A stretch of DNA of 64,000 bases from Paracandidimonas soli (GCF_004342005.1 NZ_SMBX01000002.1:62001-126000); one strand, 5' to 3'. Shown: positions 1 to 9,180, counted from the stretch's first letter. The notes: a model not told the origin generated them from the letters alone. Made by a program: numbers and translations.

Positions 1-787
1 ACATTGCGAACCAGGACGCAATGAGCAGATCGGGGAAACCGGCCTCGGCCACCGTGGGAACGTCGGGCAGGGAGTCGATGCGCTGGGCGCCGGTAACGGC
101 CAGGGCGCGCAGCTTGCCGGCCTGGATATGCGGCAGCAGCGGAGGAGGGGTAGTGATGGTCATGTCGACGGAGCCGCCCAGGAGATCGGTCAGTGCGGGG
201 CCGGTGCCCTTATAGGGGATGTGCACGGTCTTGATCTCGGCCATTTGGTTGAGCAGCTCGGTGGCCACGTGTTGCAGCGAGCCGTTGCCCGAGGATGCGT
301 AGTTGAGCTTGCCAGGATTGGCCTTGGCGTATTCCACCAGCTCCTGCAGGCTGTTGATGGGCAGCCCGGGACGGATCACGATGACCTGGGGGGCCGACAG
401 AACGTTGGCCACCGGCTCGAAGTCGGTAACAGGATCGAATTCCACATTGGTCTGGACATGCGGGGTGATAACCTGGAAGCCCGAATACTGCAGCAGCAGG
501 TTGTAGCCGTCAGGCTGGGACCGCAGCACGAATTGGGCGGCGATGTTGCCGGATGCGCCAGGTTTGTTGTCGACCACGACGGTCTGGCCCAGGGCCTTGC
601 CCAGCGGCTCGGCTATCATGCGGGCGGCGATGTCGGTGGTGCCTCCTGGCGCCGCTGAGGCGATCAAGCTCACGGACCGGGTCGGATAGTCGGAGGCGAG
701 GGCCGGTGTGATGGCGGCGCACAGCAGGCCGGCGGAGGCCAGCTTGAAAGTGTGGCGGCGCAGTGCCTGGAATTGGCGAGTAGACAT
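1..787 (-). CDS. Bug-family (TctC-like) periplasmic receptor, 3' end cut off by window edge
   Basis: This is a periplasmic solute receptor of the tripartite tricarboxylate transporter (Bug) family, which captures small carboxylates. The protein starts MSTRQFQALRRHTFK, followed by a hydrophobic signal peptide ending near ALAS. It then shows the family hallmarks: YPTRSVSLI, an APGGTTDIAARMIAE segment, NKPGASGNIA, and NPGKLNYASSGNGS further on. About 262 codons are present and the C-terminus runs off the left edge; the family is usually 320-330 residues. The gene lies 17 bases downstream of the HMG-CoA lyase gene and is probably the last gene of that operon. No TctA/TctB membrane partner is in view, as is common for Bug proteins in Bordetella relatives. 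The ligand is unknown. Confidence 0.93.
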   Translation of the reverse strand, partial: MSTRQFQALRRHTFKLASAGLLCAAITPALASDYPTRSVSLIASAAPGGTTDIAARMIAEPLGKALGQTVVVDNKPGASGNIAAQFVLRSQPDGYNLLLQYSGFQVITPHVQTNVEFDPVTDFEPVANVLSAPQVIVIRPGLPINSLQELVEYAKANPGKLNYASSGNGSLQHVATELLNQMAEIKTVHIPYKGTGPALTDLLGGSVDMTITTPPPLLPHIQAGKLRALAVTGAQRIDSLPDVPTVAEAGFPDLLIASWFAM

Positions 788-804
788 TGTTTATCTCCTG
801 ATTG

Positions 805-1782
805 TTATGGGTTGCCGGCCGTGAGCTGGTCCGGTGGAAATCGCTCGGCCAGCCAGGCGGGAGCGGGGTGGGTATGCAGGCGGTGTCCGGCCGCGAGCAA
901 GGGAAGGTTGAAATCGCGTTGCACCAGGGCCGGCAGGCCGCGCACAACCGCAAGCAAAGCAGGCAGGTCGACGGACGTATCGATGCCCATGCACTGGAAC
1001 ATATGCACCAGTTCCTCGGTGCTGACATTGCCGCTTGCGCCCGGGGCGTAGGGACAGCCGCCCAGACCGCCGGCGGCAGCGTCGAAGCGGGTGACGCCGG
1101 TCTGCCAGGCGGCTATCGCATTGGCCAGCGCCATGCCGCGGGTGTTGTGCAGGTGGATGGTCAGCGGCGTAGAGGGCAGGGCCTCCTGGACGCGCTCGCA
1201 CATTTCGGCGACCTGGCTGGGATAGGCCATGCCTGTGGTGTCGCACAGTGTGATGCCCGAGGCGCCGGCATCGACCACGCTGCGTGCCAGCCGGATGACG
1301 TCTTCCGGGTTGACCTCGCCCTCGAACGGGCAGCCGAAGACGGTGGACAGCGATACATTGCAGGGCAGGGCGGGCTGCGTGTTTGCAGCGGACAGAATAC
1401 CCAGCAGTTGAGCCAGGGACTGTTCGCGCGTCATGCGCAGGTTGGCGCGGTTGTGGGTCTCGCTGGCTGACATGACCAGGTTGATTTCGTCCATGGCGCA
1501 TTCGCGAGCGCGTTCCAGTCCCCGGATATTGGGAACCAGGGCGGTGTAGACGACGCCGGGCCGGCGCTGGATGCCACGCATGACTTCCTGCGCGTCGGCC
1601 AGGGCCGGTATAGCCTTGGGAGAAGTGAAACTGGTGACTTCGATGCGAGCGAAGCCGCAGGCCGAAAGCGCGTCGACAAATGCAATCTTGTCCGGTGTGG
1701 GAACGTGGGCGCGTTCGATCTGCAGGCCGTCGCGCGGACCGACTTCGTTGATCTCGATGCGCGCAGCGCCTTTTATCATCAT
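805..1782 (-). CDS. hydroxymethylglutaryl-CoA lyase family protein
   Basis: A TIM-barrel lyase of 325 residues in the HMG-CoA lyase/DRE-TIM family, which cleaves 3-hydroxy-3-methylglutaryl-CoA or a related acyl-CoA to acetyl-CoA and a keto acid. Visible hallmarks are NEVGPRDGLQ near the N-terminus (metal and catalytic Arg-Asp), EVTSFTSPKAIPALADA, the metal-ligand HLHNTRGMALAN and the C-terminal GGLGGCPYAPGASGNVSTE signature with the active-site Cys. Its start codon overlaps the stop of the upstream CoA-transferase gene (ATGA), indicating translational coupling. Pairing with a class III CoA transferase and a Bug receptor suggests breakdown of an imported branched or dicarboxylic acid through its CoA ester. 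The exact substrate is inference. Confidence 0.93.
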   Translation of the reverse strand: MMIKGAARIEINEVGPRDGLQIERAHVPTPDKIAFVDALSACGFARIEVTSFTSPKAIPALADAQEVMRGIQRRPGVVYTALVPNIRGLERARECAMDEINLVMSASETHNRANLRMTREQSLAQLLGILSAANTQPALPCNVSLSTVFGCPFEGEVNPEDVIRLARSVVDAGASGITLCDTTGMAYPSQVAEMCERVQEALPSTPLTIHLHNTRGMALANAIAAWQTGVTRFDAAAGGLGGCPYAPGASGNVSTEELVHMFQCMGIDTSVDLPALLAVVRGLPALVQRDFNLPLLAAGHRLHTHPAPAWLAERFPPDQLTAGNP

Positions 1783-2978
1783 GCCAGGACTCCTCGTGCC
1801 CGCAGGTCGGCCAGCGTGGCGGCATCGAAGCCCGCATCAGCCAGGACACTGTCGGTGTGCTCGCCCAAGGTGGGCGCGCGACGGTCGACGCCGCCGGGGT
1901 TGTCGGAAAGTATCGGGAATACGGCGGGCATCTCCACGTCGATGCCGCTGGCGGCCTGTATGCGTGTGATGGCGCCACGTTCGCGGTAGTGCGGGTCTTC
2001 GGCGATCTCGCGTATCGAATAGATGCGGCCAGACGGCACGCCGGCGGCTTTCAGCGCTTCAAGCATGGCATCGATGTCGGTTTGCGATTCCGTCCAGGCT
2101 TCGATGGCGGCGTCCAGTTCGTCTACCCGGGCGACCCGGCCGTCGTTGTGGGCCAGCGCCGGGTCGTCGGCGAGGTCCTGCCGGCCGATGCAGCGCATCA
2201 GGCGCTGGAAGATGGCGTCGCCATTGCCTGCGATCAGGATGTGGCTGCCGTCGTGGCAGCGGTAGGCGTTGGAAGGGGCGATGCCGGGCAGGGCGGCTCC
2301 GGCGGGCTGGCGCACGGCGCCGAATGCCGAATACTCGGGCAGCAGGCTTTCGGTCAGGTTGAACAGGCTTTCGTACAGGGCGGCGTCGATCATCTGTCCC
2401 TTGCCGCCGCGCGCGTCGCGCTGATAGAGCGCCAGCAGCACGCCCAGGGCGCCATGAAGCCCGGCGATGGTGTCTCCCAGGGACAGGCCGGCGCGTACGG
2501 GCGCTCTTCCGGGTTCGCCGTTCAGATAACGCAGGCCGGCAAAGGCTTCGCCGATGGCTGCGAAGCCCGGTTCCTGGGCGCGTGGTCCGTTCTGTCCGTA
2601 GCCTGATACCCGCAGCATGATGAGCCGGGGGTTCAGTTCGTGCAGGGTTTCCCAGGACAGGTCCCATTTTTCCATGGTGCCCGGGCGGAAATTCTCGATC
2701 AGGATGTCGGCATCCTGCGCCAGCTTGCGCACGATGTCCTGGCCTTCTTTCTGGCGCAGATCCACACAGACGGATTTCTTGCCGCGCGATTGGGCCTCCC
2801 ACCAGACCGAGGTGCCTTCATGCAGCAGTCGCCATTTGCGCAACGGGTCGCCCACGCCGGGCGGTTCGATCTTGATGACTTCTGCGCCGAAATCGGCAAG
2901 TGTCTTGGCGGCAAAGGGGCCGGCGATCAACTGGCCAAGCTCGATGACCCGGCAGCCGGCGAGAATCTGGCTGGACAC
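1779..2978 (-). CDS. CaiB/BaiF (class III) CoA-transferase
   Basis: A 399-residue class III CoA transferase, which moves CoA from a donor acyl-CoA to a carboxylic acid. The N-terminus shows the family pattern (GCRVIELGQLIAGPFAAKTLADFGAEVIKIEPP), with the catalytic Asp expected in the ENFRPGTMEKWDL region or just after it, and a glycine-rich GEPGRAPVRAGLSLGDTIAG segment in the middle. It is the first gene of a three-gene minus-strand operon with HMG-CoA lyase (4-base overlap) and a Bug receptor. The LysR gene just upstream on the same strand is separated by about 100 bases. The likely role is activation of an imported acid that the lyase then cleaves. The substrate cannot be read from sequence. 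Confidence 0.93.
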   Translation of the reverse strand: MSSQILAGCRVIELGQLIAGPFAAKTLADFGAEVIKIEPPGVGDPLRKWRLLHEGTSVWWEAQSRGKKSVCVDLRQKEGQDIVRKLAQDADILIENFRPGTMEKWDLSWETLHELNPRLIMLRVSGYGQNGPRAQEPGFAAIGEAFAGLRYLNGEPGRAPVRAGLSLGDTIAGLHGALGVLLALYQRDARGGKGQMIDAALYESLFNLTESLLPEYSAFGAVRQPAGAALPGIAPSNAYRCHDGSHILIAGNGDAIFQRLMRCIGRQDLADDPALAHNDGRVARVDELDAAIEAWTESQTDIDAMLEALKAAGVPSGRIYSIREIAEDPHYRERGAITRIQAASGIDVEMPAVFPILSDNPGGVDRRAPTLGEHTDSVLADAGFDAATLADLRARGVLA

Positions 2979-3082
2979 TGTTGCTCCTCATGATATTTCT
3001 TATTACGGAGCAAGCCTAACCCCTGCATGAGAGTGGAAGGAATCGACAATCGCGCAACAGGGCTTTCTTCAAATGCGAAAGC

Positions 3083-4018
3083 TCAACGGTCTGAAGCGAC
3101 GGAAGACGCAGGTTCGGTACTTTCCGCCTGGTGTTTCAGGTGCCACAGCAGCAGGCGGGCGGGCGTGGTCAGGGCTTCGCTGTTGCGCACCCCGAGCAAC
3201 AGCCAGCGGCGCGCCCAGCCGTCATTCAGTCTGATCAGCTTGAGTTTCATGGAGCGCGCGTGTGGAGCAGCGGCCCGCCGGGGCAGAATACCTATCATCC
3301 GGGTGGTGGCGACCATACGGCAGATGGCGTCGAAGCTGCGCACCTGGATGCGTAGCCGCAATACTTGATCCAGGCGTGTGCTTTCTTCCTGCAGGCGCAT
3401 GGCCAGCGAGGTCGTAGGGGGCAGGCCAACATAGTCGAAGTCGATGGTATCGATGAAAGAAAGCGTCTTGCGCCCGGCCAATGGATGTTCAGGGTGAGTC
3501 ACCAGCACAAGTTCGTCCCGGCGGTAAGGGACGGTTTCCAGATCATTGCAGGGAGTGCGGTCGGCAAAAATGCCCAGGTCGGCGCGGTTGTCACGCACCA
3601 GCTGCACGATGTGATTGCTGTTGTGCTCTTCCAGGTCGATGCGTACGCCCGGCTGCGCCTGCATGAAGGCGGCCAGGTCTTCGGGCAGGAACTGTGTAAG
3701 CGAAGACGTATTGGCGGCGATGCGAATCTGACCGCGAAGCCCGTGCGCAAAGTCCGACAGAGAGCCTGCCATCTGGCTGACTTCGTGCAGCACGCGCTGA
3801 GCATGCGCCAGACAGGCATGTCCGGCCTGTGTCAATTCGACGCCGGAGCTCAGGCGGTACAGCAGGGGCGTCCCCAGCGCGGCTTCCAGGTCGGTGATGC
3901 GCCGGCTGGCGGCGCCCACCGCAAGATGCGCCCGCCGGGCGCCGCCCGAGATGCTGCCTTCACGGGCGACATCCACGAACAGAGCAAGTGTCACAAGATC
4001 GAAACGGGCGGGATTCAT
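3083..4018 (-). CDS. LysR-family transcriptional regulator
   Basis: A 311-residue LysR-type regulator. The N-terminal winged helix (FDLVTLALFVDVAREGSISGGARRAHLAVGAASRRITDLE) is followed by a periplasmic-binding-like effector domain (RGQIRIAANTSSLTQFLPEDLAAFM onward). It sits directly upstream of the CoA-transferase/lyase/Bug operon in the same orientation, so it may control that operon or be transcribed into it. The effector is presumably related to the operon's acid substrate; that is inference. The tail after about residue 290 is poorly conserved and Ser/Ala-rich. Start chosen at the ATG giving the canonical HTH position. Confidence 0.9.
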   Translation of the reverse strand: MNPARFDLVTLALFVDVAREGSISGGARRAHLAVGAASRRITDLEAALGTPLLYRLSSGVELTQAGHACLAHAQRVLHEVSQMAGSLSDFAHGLRGQIRIAANTSSLTQFLPEDLAAFMQAQPGVRIDLEEHNSNHIVQLVRDNRADLGIFADRTPCNDLETVPYRRDELVLVTHPEHPLAGRKTLSFIDTIDFDYVGLPPTTSLAMRLQEESTRLDQVLRLRIQVRSFDAICRMVATTRMIGILPRRAAAPHARSMKLKLIRLNDGWARRWLLLGVRNSEALTTPARLLLWHLKHQAESTEPASSVASDR

Positions 4019-4117
4019 TGCGGACGGGGTTAAAGGATGGATACGTTGCCGATGTTACTGTCTGACAAGCACCCGGTAAACCCATCTTGAGCCCGCGCGA
4101 GCCTTTTCTGCAGCCCC

Positions 4118-4388
4118 GCTTGCTCACGCACTTCGCTTCGGGATACACAATGGCGCCATGGGACTGTATGACGGAGCCGGCAAGCCCGCTTTCGATGGCT
4201 GCGATCTGGCCTGCCAGGCTGGAGCTGTTGTAAACCACGCGATATCGGCGTCCCTGCCGTGCGAGGGAATTGATTGCGCTGCGCTTGGCAAGACTGGTGC
4301 TTTCATAGACGGCAATAGGCAAGGGGGCGCGTCGCCATGTCTGAGTTGGGAAGAGCCGACCCAGCCATGGCCTGCACCGGGCGTCCGA
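4118..4388 (-). pseudogene. remnant of a second LysR-type regulator (effector domain only)
   Basis: On the minus strand a reading frame between a stop at about 4391 and the region near 4120 encodes a fragment that matches the C-terminal half of LysR effector domains. It reads WRRAPLPIAVYESTSLAKR, then GRRYRVVYNSSSLAGQIAAI and ESGLAGSVIQSHGAIV, followed by sequence that no longer resembles the family. There is no helix-turn-helix region and no plausible start with a ribosome site. The only in-frame start-like codon (TTG at 4322) lies inside the domain. I read this as a decayed gene; it fills the 380-base gap between the intact LysR gene and the hydrolase gene. Confidence 0.6.
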
Positions 4389-4399
4389 TCAGGATACCG

Positions 4400-5116
4400 T
4401 CAGTGCCGTTCCTGCGCATTCAGCCAGCGGATGATGGCTGCGGCGAGCTCCTCGGGCTGCTCCAGGGGAATCATGTGGCCGCTGCCGTCGAGCACTTGAA
4501 GAGACGCATTGGGGATGGCCTCGAACAGTTCATTCGCTTCTTCCAGGGAACGCAGCGCATCGCCTGCGCTCGCGACAATCAGCGTCGGACATCGTATGGC
4601 TGTCGTTGGAACGCCGGATCTGCGCAGTCCCGATTGCGTTACCAGGGCGTCGTACCCGAGCCGGACTCCCATGCGCTTGATGCGGGAGATGAGCTCGGCG
4701 TCCTGGGATCGGTCCGCGTGCAATGATCTGGCGACTGTTCCTCGGCTCAATCCTTTGAATGTGGCTGGAGAAAGGGCCTTTATGGCTTGCAGCTTGTGCT
4801 TTGCCTGTTGCTCGGTGTCCTCGCGAAGAGAACTGGCTATGATCACGAGCGCATCCACTTTCTCCGGGTAATCCGCCGCCAGTTGCCTGGCAATGTATCC
4901 GCCCAGGGAAAAACCGATCAGCACAAACCGCTGGGGCAGATGATTCGCGATATGCCGTGAAATATCGCGAATGGTTTGGCCGCCTGTCAGAGAAGCGTGG
5001 CAAATCTCCCAGTCCTCGGGAAGATGGCGTCCGAACTCATCCCAGAGTGTTTCATCGAGCATGAACCCGGGAACCAGAACGACCTGGCGCGGGGGAGTAT
5101 CCACAGGCTTCTTCAT
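4400..5116 (-). CDS. alpha/beta hydrolase
   Basis: An alpha/beta-fold hydrolase of about 238 residues. The visible catalytic elements are VLVPGFMLDETLW (oxyanion region), GFSLGG (nucleophile Ser in the GxSxG elbow), an acidic residue in SAGDALRS and the His in DGSGHMIPLEQP. This layout resembles small esterases and lactonases of the RsbQ/BioH-like superfamily. The start is uncertain: the ATG at 5116 is chosen because homology-like sequence begins soon after, but an ATG at 5149 and a GTG at 5158 are in frame, and none has a strong ribosome site. It precedes a degraded LysR gene and follows a thioesterase gene on the same strand. The substrate is unknown. Confidence 0.85.
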   Translation of the reverse strand: MKKPVDTPPRQVVLVPGFMLDETLWDEFGRHLPEDWEICHASLTGGQTIRDISRHIANHLPQRFVLIGFSLGGYIARQLAADYPEKVDALVIIASSLREDTEQQAKHKLQAIKALSPATFKGLSRGTVARSLHADRSQDAELISRIKRMGVRLGYDALVTQSGLRRSGVPTTAIRCPTLIVASAGDALRSLEEANELFEAIPNASLQVLDGSGHMIPLEQPEELAAAIIRWLNAQERH

Positions 5117-5179
5117 TGAGTTTGGTCTCGGGCATGCCGAATCTGGCATGGTCGGCACTGATGCGCGGATCGCATGCCG

Positions 5180-5602
5180 TCATTTCTTGAGTTGCAGCCA
5201 TGTCGCCGTCGCAAAGGCGATGATATCGCCCTGCTCATCGGTCATGGTGGATTTCAGGAAAGAGATGGTCCGTCCCCGGCGCGTGAATTCTCCGCGGCAT
5301 TGCAGTTTTCCCTGGCGGGCGGCTTTCACATACTGCGTCTTCATTTCCAGCGTGGAGCCAGGCCCCTGGACGTGATTGAGCAGGTGGCCCATTGAAATAT
5401 CCATTACGGTGGCAATTATGCCCCCGTGCAGCGAGCCCTGGGGATTGAACATGAAGTCCTTGAGTTCGAAGCTGACAATGCATTGGCCGTCGAGATAGTC
5501 GAATTCAAGGCCCAGGAGCCGTGCAATGAAGAATTCTTCAAAGGCCGGTTTTTCAGTCTCCAGGGCAAGGTTGAATGCCGATACTGCTGCGGGTCTATCC
5601 AT
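5180..5602 (-). CDS. PaaI-type hot-dog fold thioesterase
   Basis: A 140-residue single hot-dog domain protein of the PaaI/YdiI thioesterase group, which hydrolyses acyl-CoA thioesters in the cytoplasm. The diagnostic motif is FNPQGSLHGGIIATVMDISMG, with the HGG loop and catalytic Asp in the following helix. The C-terminal strand FTRRGRTISFLKSTMTDEQG is also typical. Length matches the family. It lies immediately upstream of the alpha/beta hydrolase gene on the minus strand, so the two may be cotranscribed. On the other side it is divergent from the diguanylate cyclase gene. The acyl group is not predictable. Confidence 0.88.
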   Translation of the reverse strand: MDRPAAVSAFNLALETEKPAFEEFFIARLLGLEFDYLDGQCIVSFELKDFMFNPQGSLHGGIIATVMDISMGHLLNHVQGPGSTLEMKTQYVKAARQGKLQCRGEFTRRGRTISFLKSTMTDEQGDIIAFATATWLQLKK

Positions 5603-5867
5603 GCTGTTCTTCCGTCGAGGTTGTTGGATCCGTGACTTTTATCACGCCTTTGGCATTCAGATCCATCAATTGATCGCGAGACAGGCCGGCGTCCAGAACG
5701 GACTCCATGTTTCCGCGGTGCAGCGCGTCATCGGCGCCCCAGATGCCCCAGACGGGGCATGCGGCTGGCCAATGCCAGAATGGTGGCGGACAGGAGAGGA
5801 TTGCCGTAGCAAGAACGCAAATATTTGCGATAATCCGGTTTTACAAAAATATACGAGGATTGACCGG

Positions 5868-7772
5868 ATGATTCGCCTGAAGGCGCTTGAGGTCGGGGAT
5901 GCTGCCGTGCAGCCGGCTGGCGCCTTCTGGCGCCGGCTGCTCCGCATGACGCTGAGTCCGGTCATCGTGCTGGTTTGCGCCACCGTTGTCGTCGCCCTCT
6001 GGTGGATGACGATGCAGCGCATCGAGTTCGAACGCGAGCAGGCGATAGAGGCGGCCATGAAGTCCAATGCCAATCTGGCGATTGCGTTCGAGCAGCAGGT
6101 ATCCCGCACCTTGCAGGCAGCCGAGCAGATGGCGGCCTTCGTGCGTGAGCAGTACCTCAGCAACGGGAAGCATATCGATCTGCGCAATTGGGTCGAAAAT
6201 CGGATCATCCGCGAAGAAACATTCAACATTATCAGCGTGGTGGATGAAACAGGCGCGGTCGTCAGCAGCAGCAAGGAGGGAGGGCTGGTCAATTATGCCG
6301 ACCGGAAATTCTTCCTGATGCAGCGCAACAATCGCCATGACACGCTGTTCATCAATGAGCCTGTGATCGGCCGCGTGACGGGGCGCTGGCAGGTGCCGAT
6401 GTCGATGCGCATTTCGCCGCCGGACGGCAGCTTCGCGGGTGTGGTTGTAATGTCGGTCGATCCTTCCAGCTTCTCCGTTTTCTATCACCAGACGGACCTG
6501 GGCGACAAAGGGCTGATGGAGCTGGTCGATCTTGACGGCGTCGTGTTCGAGCGCAAGCTCGGCGAACACAGCAGTTTCGGCGTCGACGTCAGGGATCTGC
6601 ACTGGTTCCAGCGGCGGCTGGATGAGCCGGCGGGCGATTTCATCGATGACGGCGCTGCGCTGGACGGCGTGGTCCGTATCGTCAGCTACCGAAGGATGCG
6701 GGATTATCCCCTGATGGTGACGGTAGGGGTATCCTACGATGATGAGATGACTCCGGTCAGACAACGTCGGATCAGCTATCTTGCCCTGGCGAGCGTTGCG
6801 ACGGCCGCGCTGTTGATACTCTCGGCCCTGCTGATGTGGGCGCTGGCGCGCCAGCGCGCGGTGGCCAATGCCTTGCTGGCCAACGAGGCCCTGTTCAGGG
6901 CGACCTTCAATCAGGCGGCGATGGGCATTGCGCATATCGCGCCGGACGGCCGCATCCTGGGGGTCAATGAGAAATTCTGTCGCATGCTGGGATACAGCCG
7001 CGAAACGCTGTGCGGATTGACTGTGTACGATCTGGGGAATGCGCGGGACGGCGACAGGATGCGGCAATTCATTGCGCAGCGCCTGTCTTCCAATGCCCGG
7101 ATCTATCCCCAGGAAATCGAGAAAGCCTACAGGCGCGGCGACGGCTCTTTGCTGTGGGTATGCGAAGCGCTGAGCGTGGTGCGCAATTCGCATGGCAAGC
7201 CGAAGTTTCTCGTGGCCGTCACGCAGGACATTACTGCGCGCAAGGAGCTCGAGGAACGCCTGTCGCACGATGCCATGCACGATGCGCTGACGCGTTTGCC
7301 GAACCGCGTCATGTTCCATGACAGGTTGTCCAAGGTATTGGCGTTCGCGCACAGGCACGACACGCTGGCCGCTGTACTGTACCTGGATCTCGACGGTTTC
7401 AAGGAAGTCAACGACAGCTACGGCCACGCGGTGGGCGATGTGTTGTTGCAGCAGGTTGCCGAGCGGCTGCGCAATAGCGTCAGGGAAGAGGATATGGTGG
7501 CCCGCCTGGGCGGCGATGAGTTCGCCATCGTGCTGCCGTGGCTGTCGGACGAGCGGGATTGCGGTGTTGTCGCCGAGAAGGTGATCGCGGCGCTGTCGGA
7601 GCCGTTTCATCTGAAGGAGGGGCCGGCCGTCATTTCCGCGAGCGTGGGCGTGGCGGTCTTCCCCGTCCACGGGCAAGACGTCGCCACTCTGGTCGTACAT
7701 GCCGATGGGGCGATGTATGCAGCCAAGCATGCAGGAAAGAACAGGTATTGCTATGAGCCGTTGCGGGCCTGA
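5868..7772 (+). CDS. membrane diguanylate cyclase: Cache sensor, PAS and GGDEF domains
   Basis: A 634-residue inner-membrane enzyme that makes cyclic di-GMP from two GTP. Order: a transmembrane helix near residues 28-47, an extracytoplasmic Cache-type sensor (about 50-300), a second helix (ALASVATAALLILSALLMWAL), a PAS domain (ALFRATFNQAAMGIAHIAPDG onward) and a C-terminal GGDEF domain with intact GGDEF at about residues 548-552. An RxxD inhibitory site (REED) lies five residues before the motif, so product feedback is expected. There is no EAL domain. The frame is open further upstream over the divergent thioesterase gene, but the ATG at 5868 has GAGGA about 8 bases before it and puts the first membrane helix in place. 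The sensed ligand is unknown. Confidence 0.92.
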   Translation: MIRLKALEVGDAAVQPAGAFWRRLLRMTLSPVIVLVCATVVVALWWMTMQRIEFEREQAIEAAMKSNANLAIAFEQQVSRTLQAAEQMAAFVREQYLSNGKHIDLRNWVENRIIREETFNIISVVDETGAVVSSSKEGGLVNYADRKFFLMQRNNRHDTLFINEPVIGRVTGRWQVPMSMRISPPDGSFAGVVVMSVDPSSFSVFYHQTDLGDKGLMELVDLDGVVFERKLGEHSSFGVDVRDLHWFQRRLDEPAGDFIDDGAALDGVVRIVSYRRMRDYPLMVTVGVSYDDEMTPVRQRRISYLALASVATAALLILSALLMWALARQRAVANALLANEALFRATFNQAAMGIAHIAPDGRILGVNEKFCRMLGYSRETLCGLTVYDLGNARDGDRMRQFIAQRLSSNARIYPQEIEKAYRRGDGSLLWVCEALSVVRNSHGKPKFLVAVTQDITARKELEERLSHDAMHDALTRLPNRVMFHDRLSKVLAFAHRHDTLAAVLYLDLDGFKEVNDSYGHAVGDVLLQQVAERLRNSVREEDMVARLGGDEFAIVLPWLSDERDCGVVAEKVIAALSEPFHLKEGPAVISASVGVAVFPVHGQDVATLVVHADGAMYAAKHAGKNRYCYEPLRA

Positions 7773-7795
7773 AGCCGGGCCGCCGCTGTTCGGCC

Positions 7796-7820
7796 CCTGT
7801 GAGTAACAGGCACTTTTTTT
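7796..7820 (+). terminator. Rho-independent terminator after the GGDEF gene
   Basis: A short stem (CCTGT/ACAGG) with a GAGTA loop is followed after three bases by seven T. A second GC stem (GGGCCG/CGGCCC, 7777-7796) lies just before it. Position and T-run suit termination of the diguanylate cyclase transcript. Confidence 0.6.
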
Positions 7821-7980
7821 CATGTTTGTAAGGTATTACCCTGGATGGCGCCAGGGGTGTTGCCCTGTTCGCCTGAAAAACAGTTCACAATACTAGATTG
7901 ATGTTGCGTACGGCGGTTGCGGTATCGCATCGTGCCGGGATTCGCAATTTTGCTTTCGTGTGTTTTTTCTGGATTGCTTC

Positions 7981-9180
7981 ATGACCCGTATCGTTCTGTT
8001 CGAAAACATACATCCCAGCGCCGTGGAGGTTTTTGCCGCCGCTGGACTGACCGATGTCGTTACGCATGCATCGTCGCTGGCTCCGGACGCCTTGCGCGAA
8101 GCGCTCAAGACTGCTGACCTGGTCGGCATCCGGTCGCGCACGCACCTGGATGCGGCGCTGTTCGATGCCTTCCCGCAGATTCGCGCCGTCGGCTGCTTTT
8201 GCATCGGCACCAACCAGGTGGACCTGGAGGGGGCATTGCTGCGCGGCGTGCCGGTGTTCAACGCGCCGTTCTCCAACACGCGCTCAGTGGCGGAGTTGGT
8301 GCTGGGCGAAGCGATCCTGCTGCTGCGCCGCGTGCCCGAGAAGAATGCGCGGGTCCACGAAGGTTTCTGGGACAAGACGGCCGATGGCGCCTTCGAGGCG
8401 CGCGGCAAGACGCTGGGCATCATCGGGTACGGCAATATCGGCTCGCAGGTAGGCACGCTGGCCGAGGCCGCGGGCATGCGCGTCATATTCCACGACATCG
8501 AAGCCAAGCTGCCGCTGGGCAATGCCCGCGCCGTCACTTCGCTGAAGAAGCTGCTGGCTCAGGCGGACGTCGTATCGCTGCACGTGCCGGGCGGCCGCGC
8601 CACGCAGAACATCATCAATGCTTCCGCGCTGGCGTCGATGAAACGCGGCGCGATCCTGATCAATGCCTCGCGCGGCACCGTGGTCGATATCCAGGCATTG
8701 CACGACGCCCTGGTCAGCGGCCATCTGTCGGGCGCGGCCCTCGATGTCTTCCCGACCGAGCCCAAGAGCGTGGCGGAACCGCTCGACAGTCCTTTGCGCG
8801 GCTTGCCCAACGTCATCCTGACGCCGCATATCGGCGGCAGCACCCAGGAATCCCAGGAGAACATCGGCCGCGAGGTTGCCGAGAAGCTGGTGAGCTTCGC
8901 GCTTGGCGGCACCACCAAGGGATCCGTCAATTTCCCCGAGATTCCCTATCAGGCGGCCGAAGGCACGGCGCGCATCCTGCATGTGCATCGCAATGAGCCG
9001 GGCGCGCTGGGCACGCTGAGCAGCCTGATGGCGCAGCACGGGCTGAACATCATCAGCCAGCACCTGCAGACGCGCGGCCAGATCGGTTATGCGGTTTCGG
9101 ACGTTGACGGCGAAGTCGGCGACGACGTGCTTCAGACCTTGCGCGCCCACCCGATCACGGTGCGCTGCGATATCGTCTGA
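7981..9180 (+). CDS. serA: D-3-phosphoglycerate dehydrogenase
   Basis: A 399-residue NAD-dependent dehydrogenase that oxidises 3-phosphoglycerate in the first step of serine synthesis. The Rossmann motif GYGNIGSQVG, the INASRGTVVD stretch with the catalytic Arg, and TPHIGGSTQESQENIG with the catalytic His are all present. A C-terminal ACT domain (ILHVHRNEPGALGTL to the end) suggests serine feedback, as in E. coli SerA. The ATG at 7981 is preferred over an in-frame GTG at 7960 because family members begin close to RIVLFENIHP. Its 3' end overlaps the convergent nsrR gene by about 49 bases. Confidence 0.95.
   Translation: MTRIVLFENIHPSAVEVFAAAGLTDVVTHASSLAPDALREALKTADLVGIRSRTHLDAALFDAFPQIRAVGCFCIGTNQVDLEGALLRGVPVFNAPFSNTRSVAELVLGEAILLLRRVPEKNARVHEGFWDKTADGAFEARGKTLGIIGYGNIGSQVGTLAEAAGMRVIFHDIEAKLPLGNARAVTSLKKLLAQADVVSLHVPGGRATQNIINASALASMKRGAILINASRGTVVDIQALHDALVSGHLSGAALDVFPTEPKSVAEPLDSPLRGLPNVILTPHIGGSTQESQENIGREVAEKLVSFALGGTTKGSVNFPEIPYQAAEGTARILHVHRNEPGALGTLSSLMAQHGLNIISQHLQTRGQIGYAVSDVDGEVGDDVLQTLRAHPITVRCDIV

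Noticed and set aside
5841-7823. 660-codon minus-strand frame opposite the GGDEF gene
   Set aside because: Its translation is rich in His/Arg/Gln repeats typical of antisense frames in GC-rich DNA, while the plus strand encodes clear Cache, PAS and GGDEF domains.
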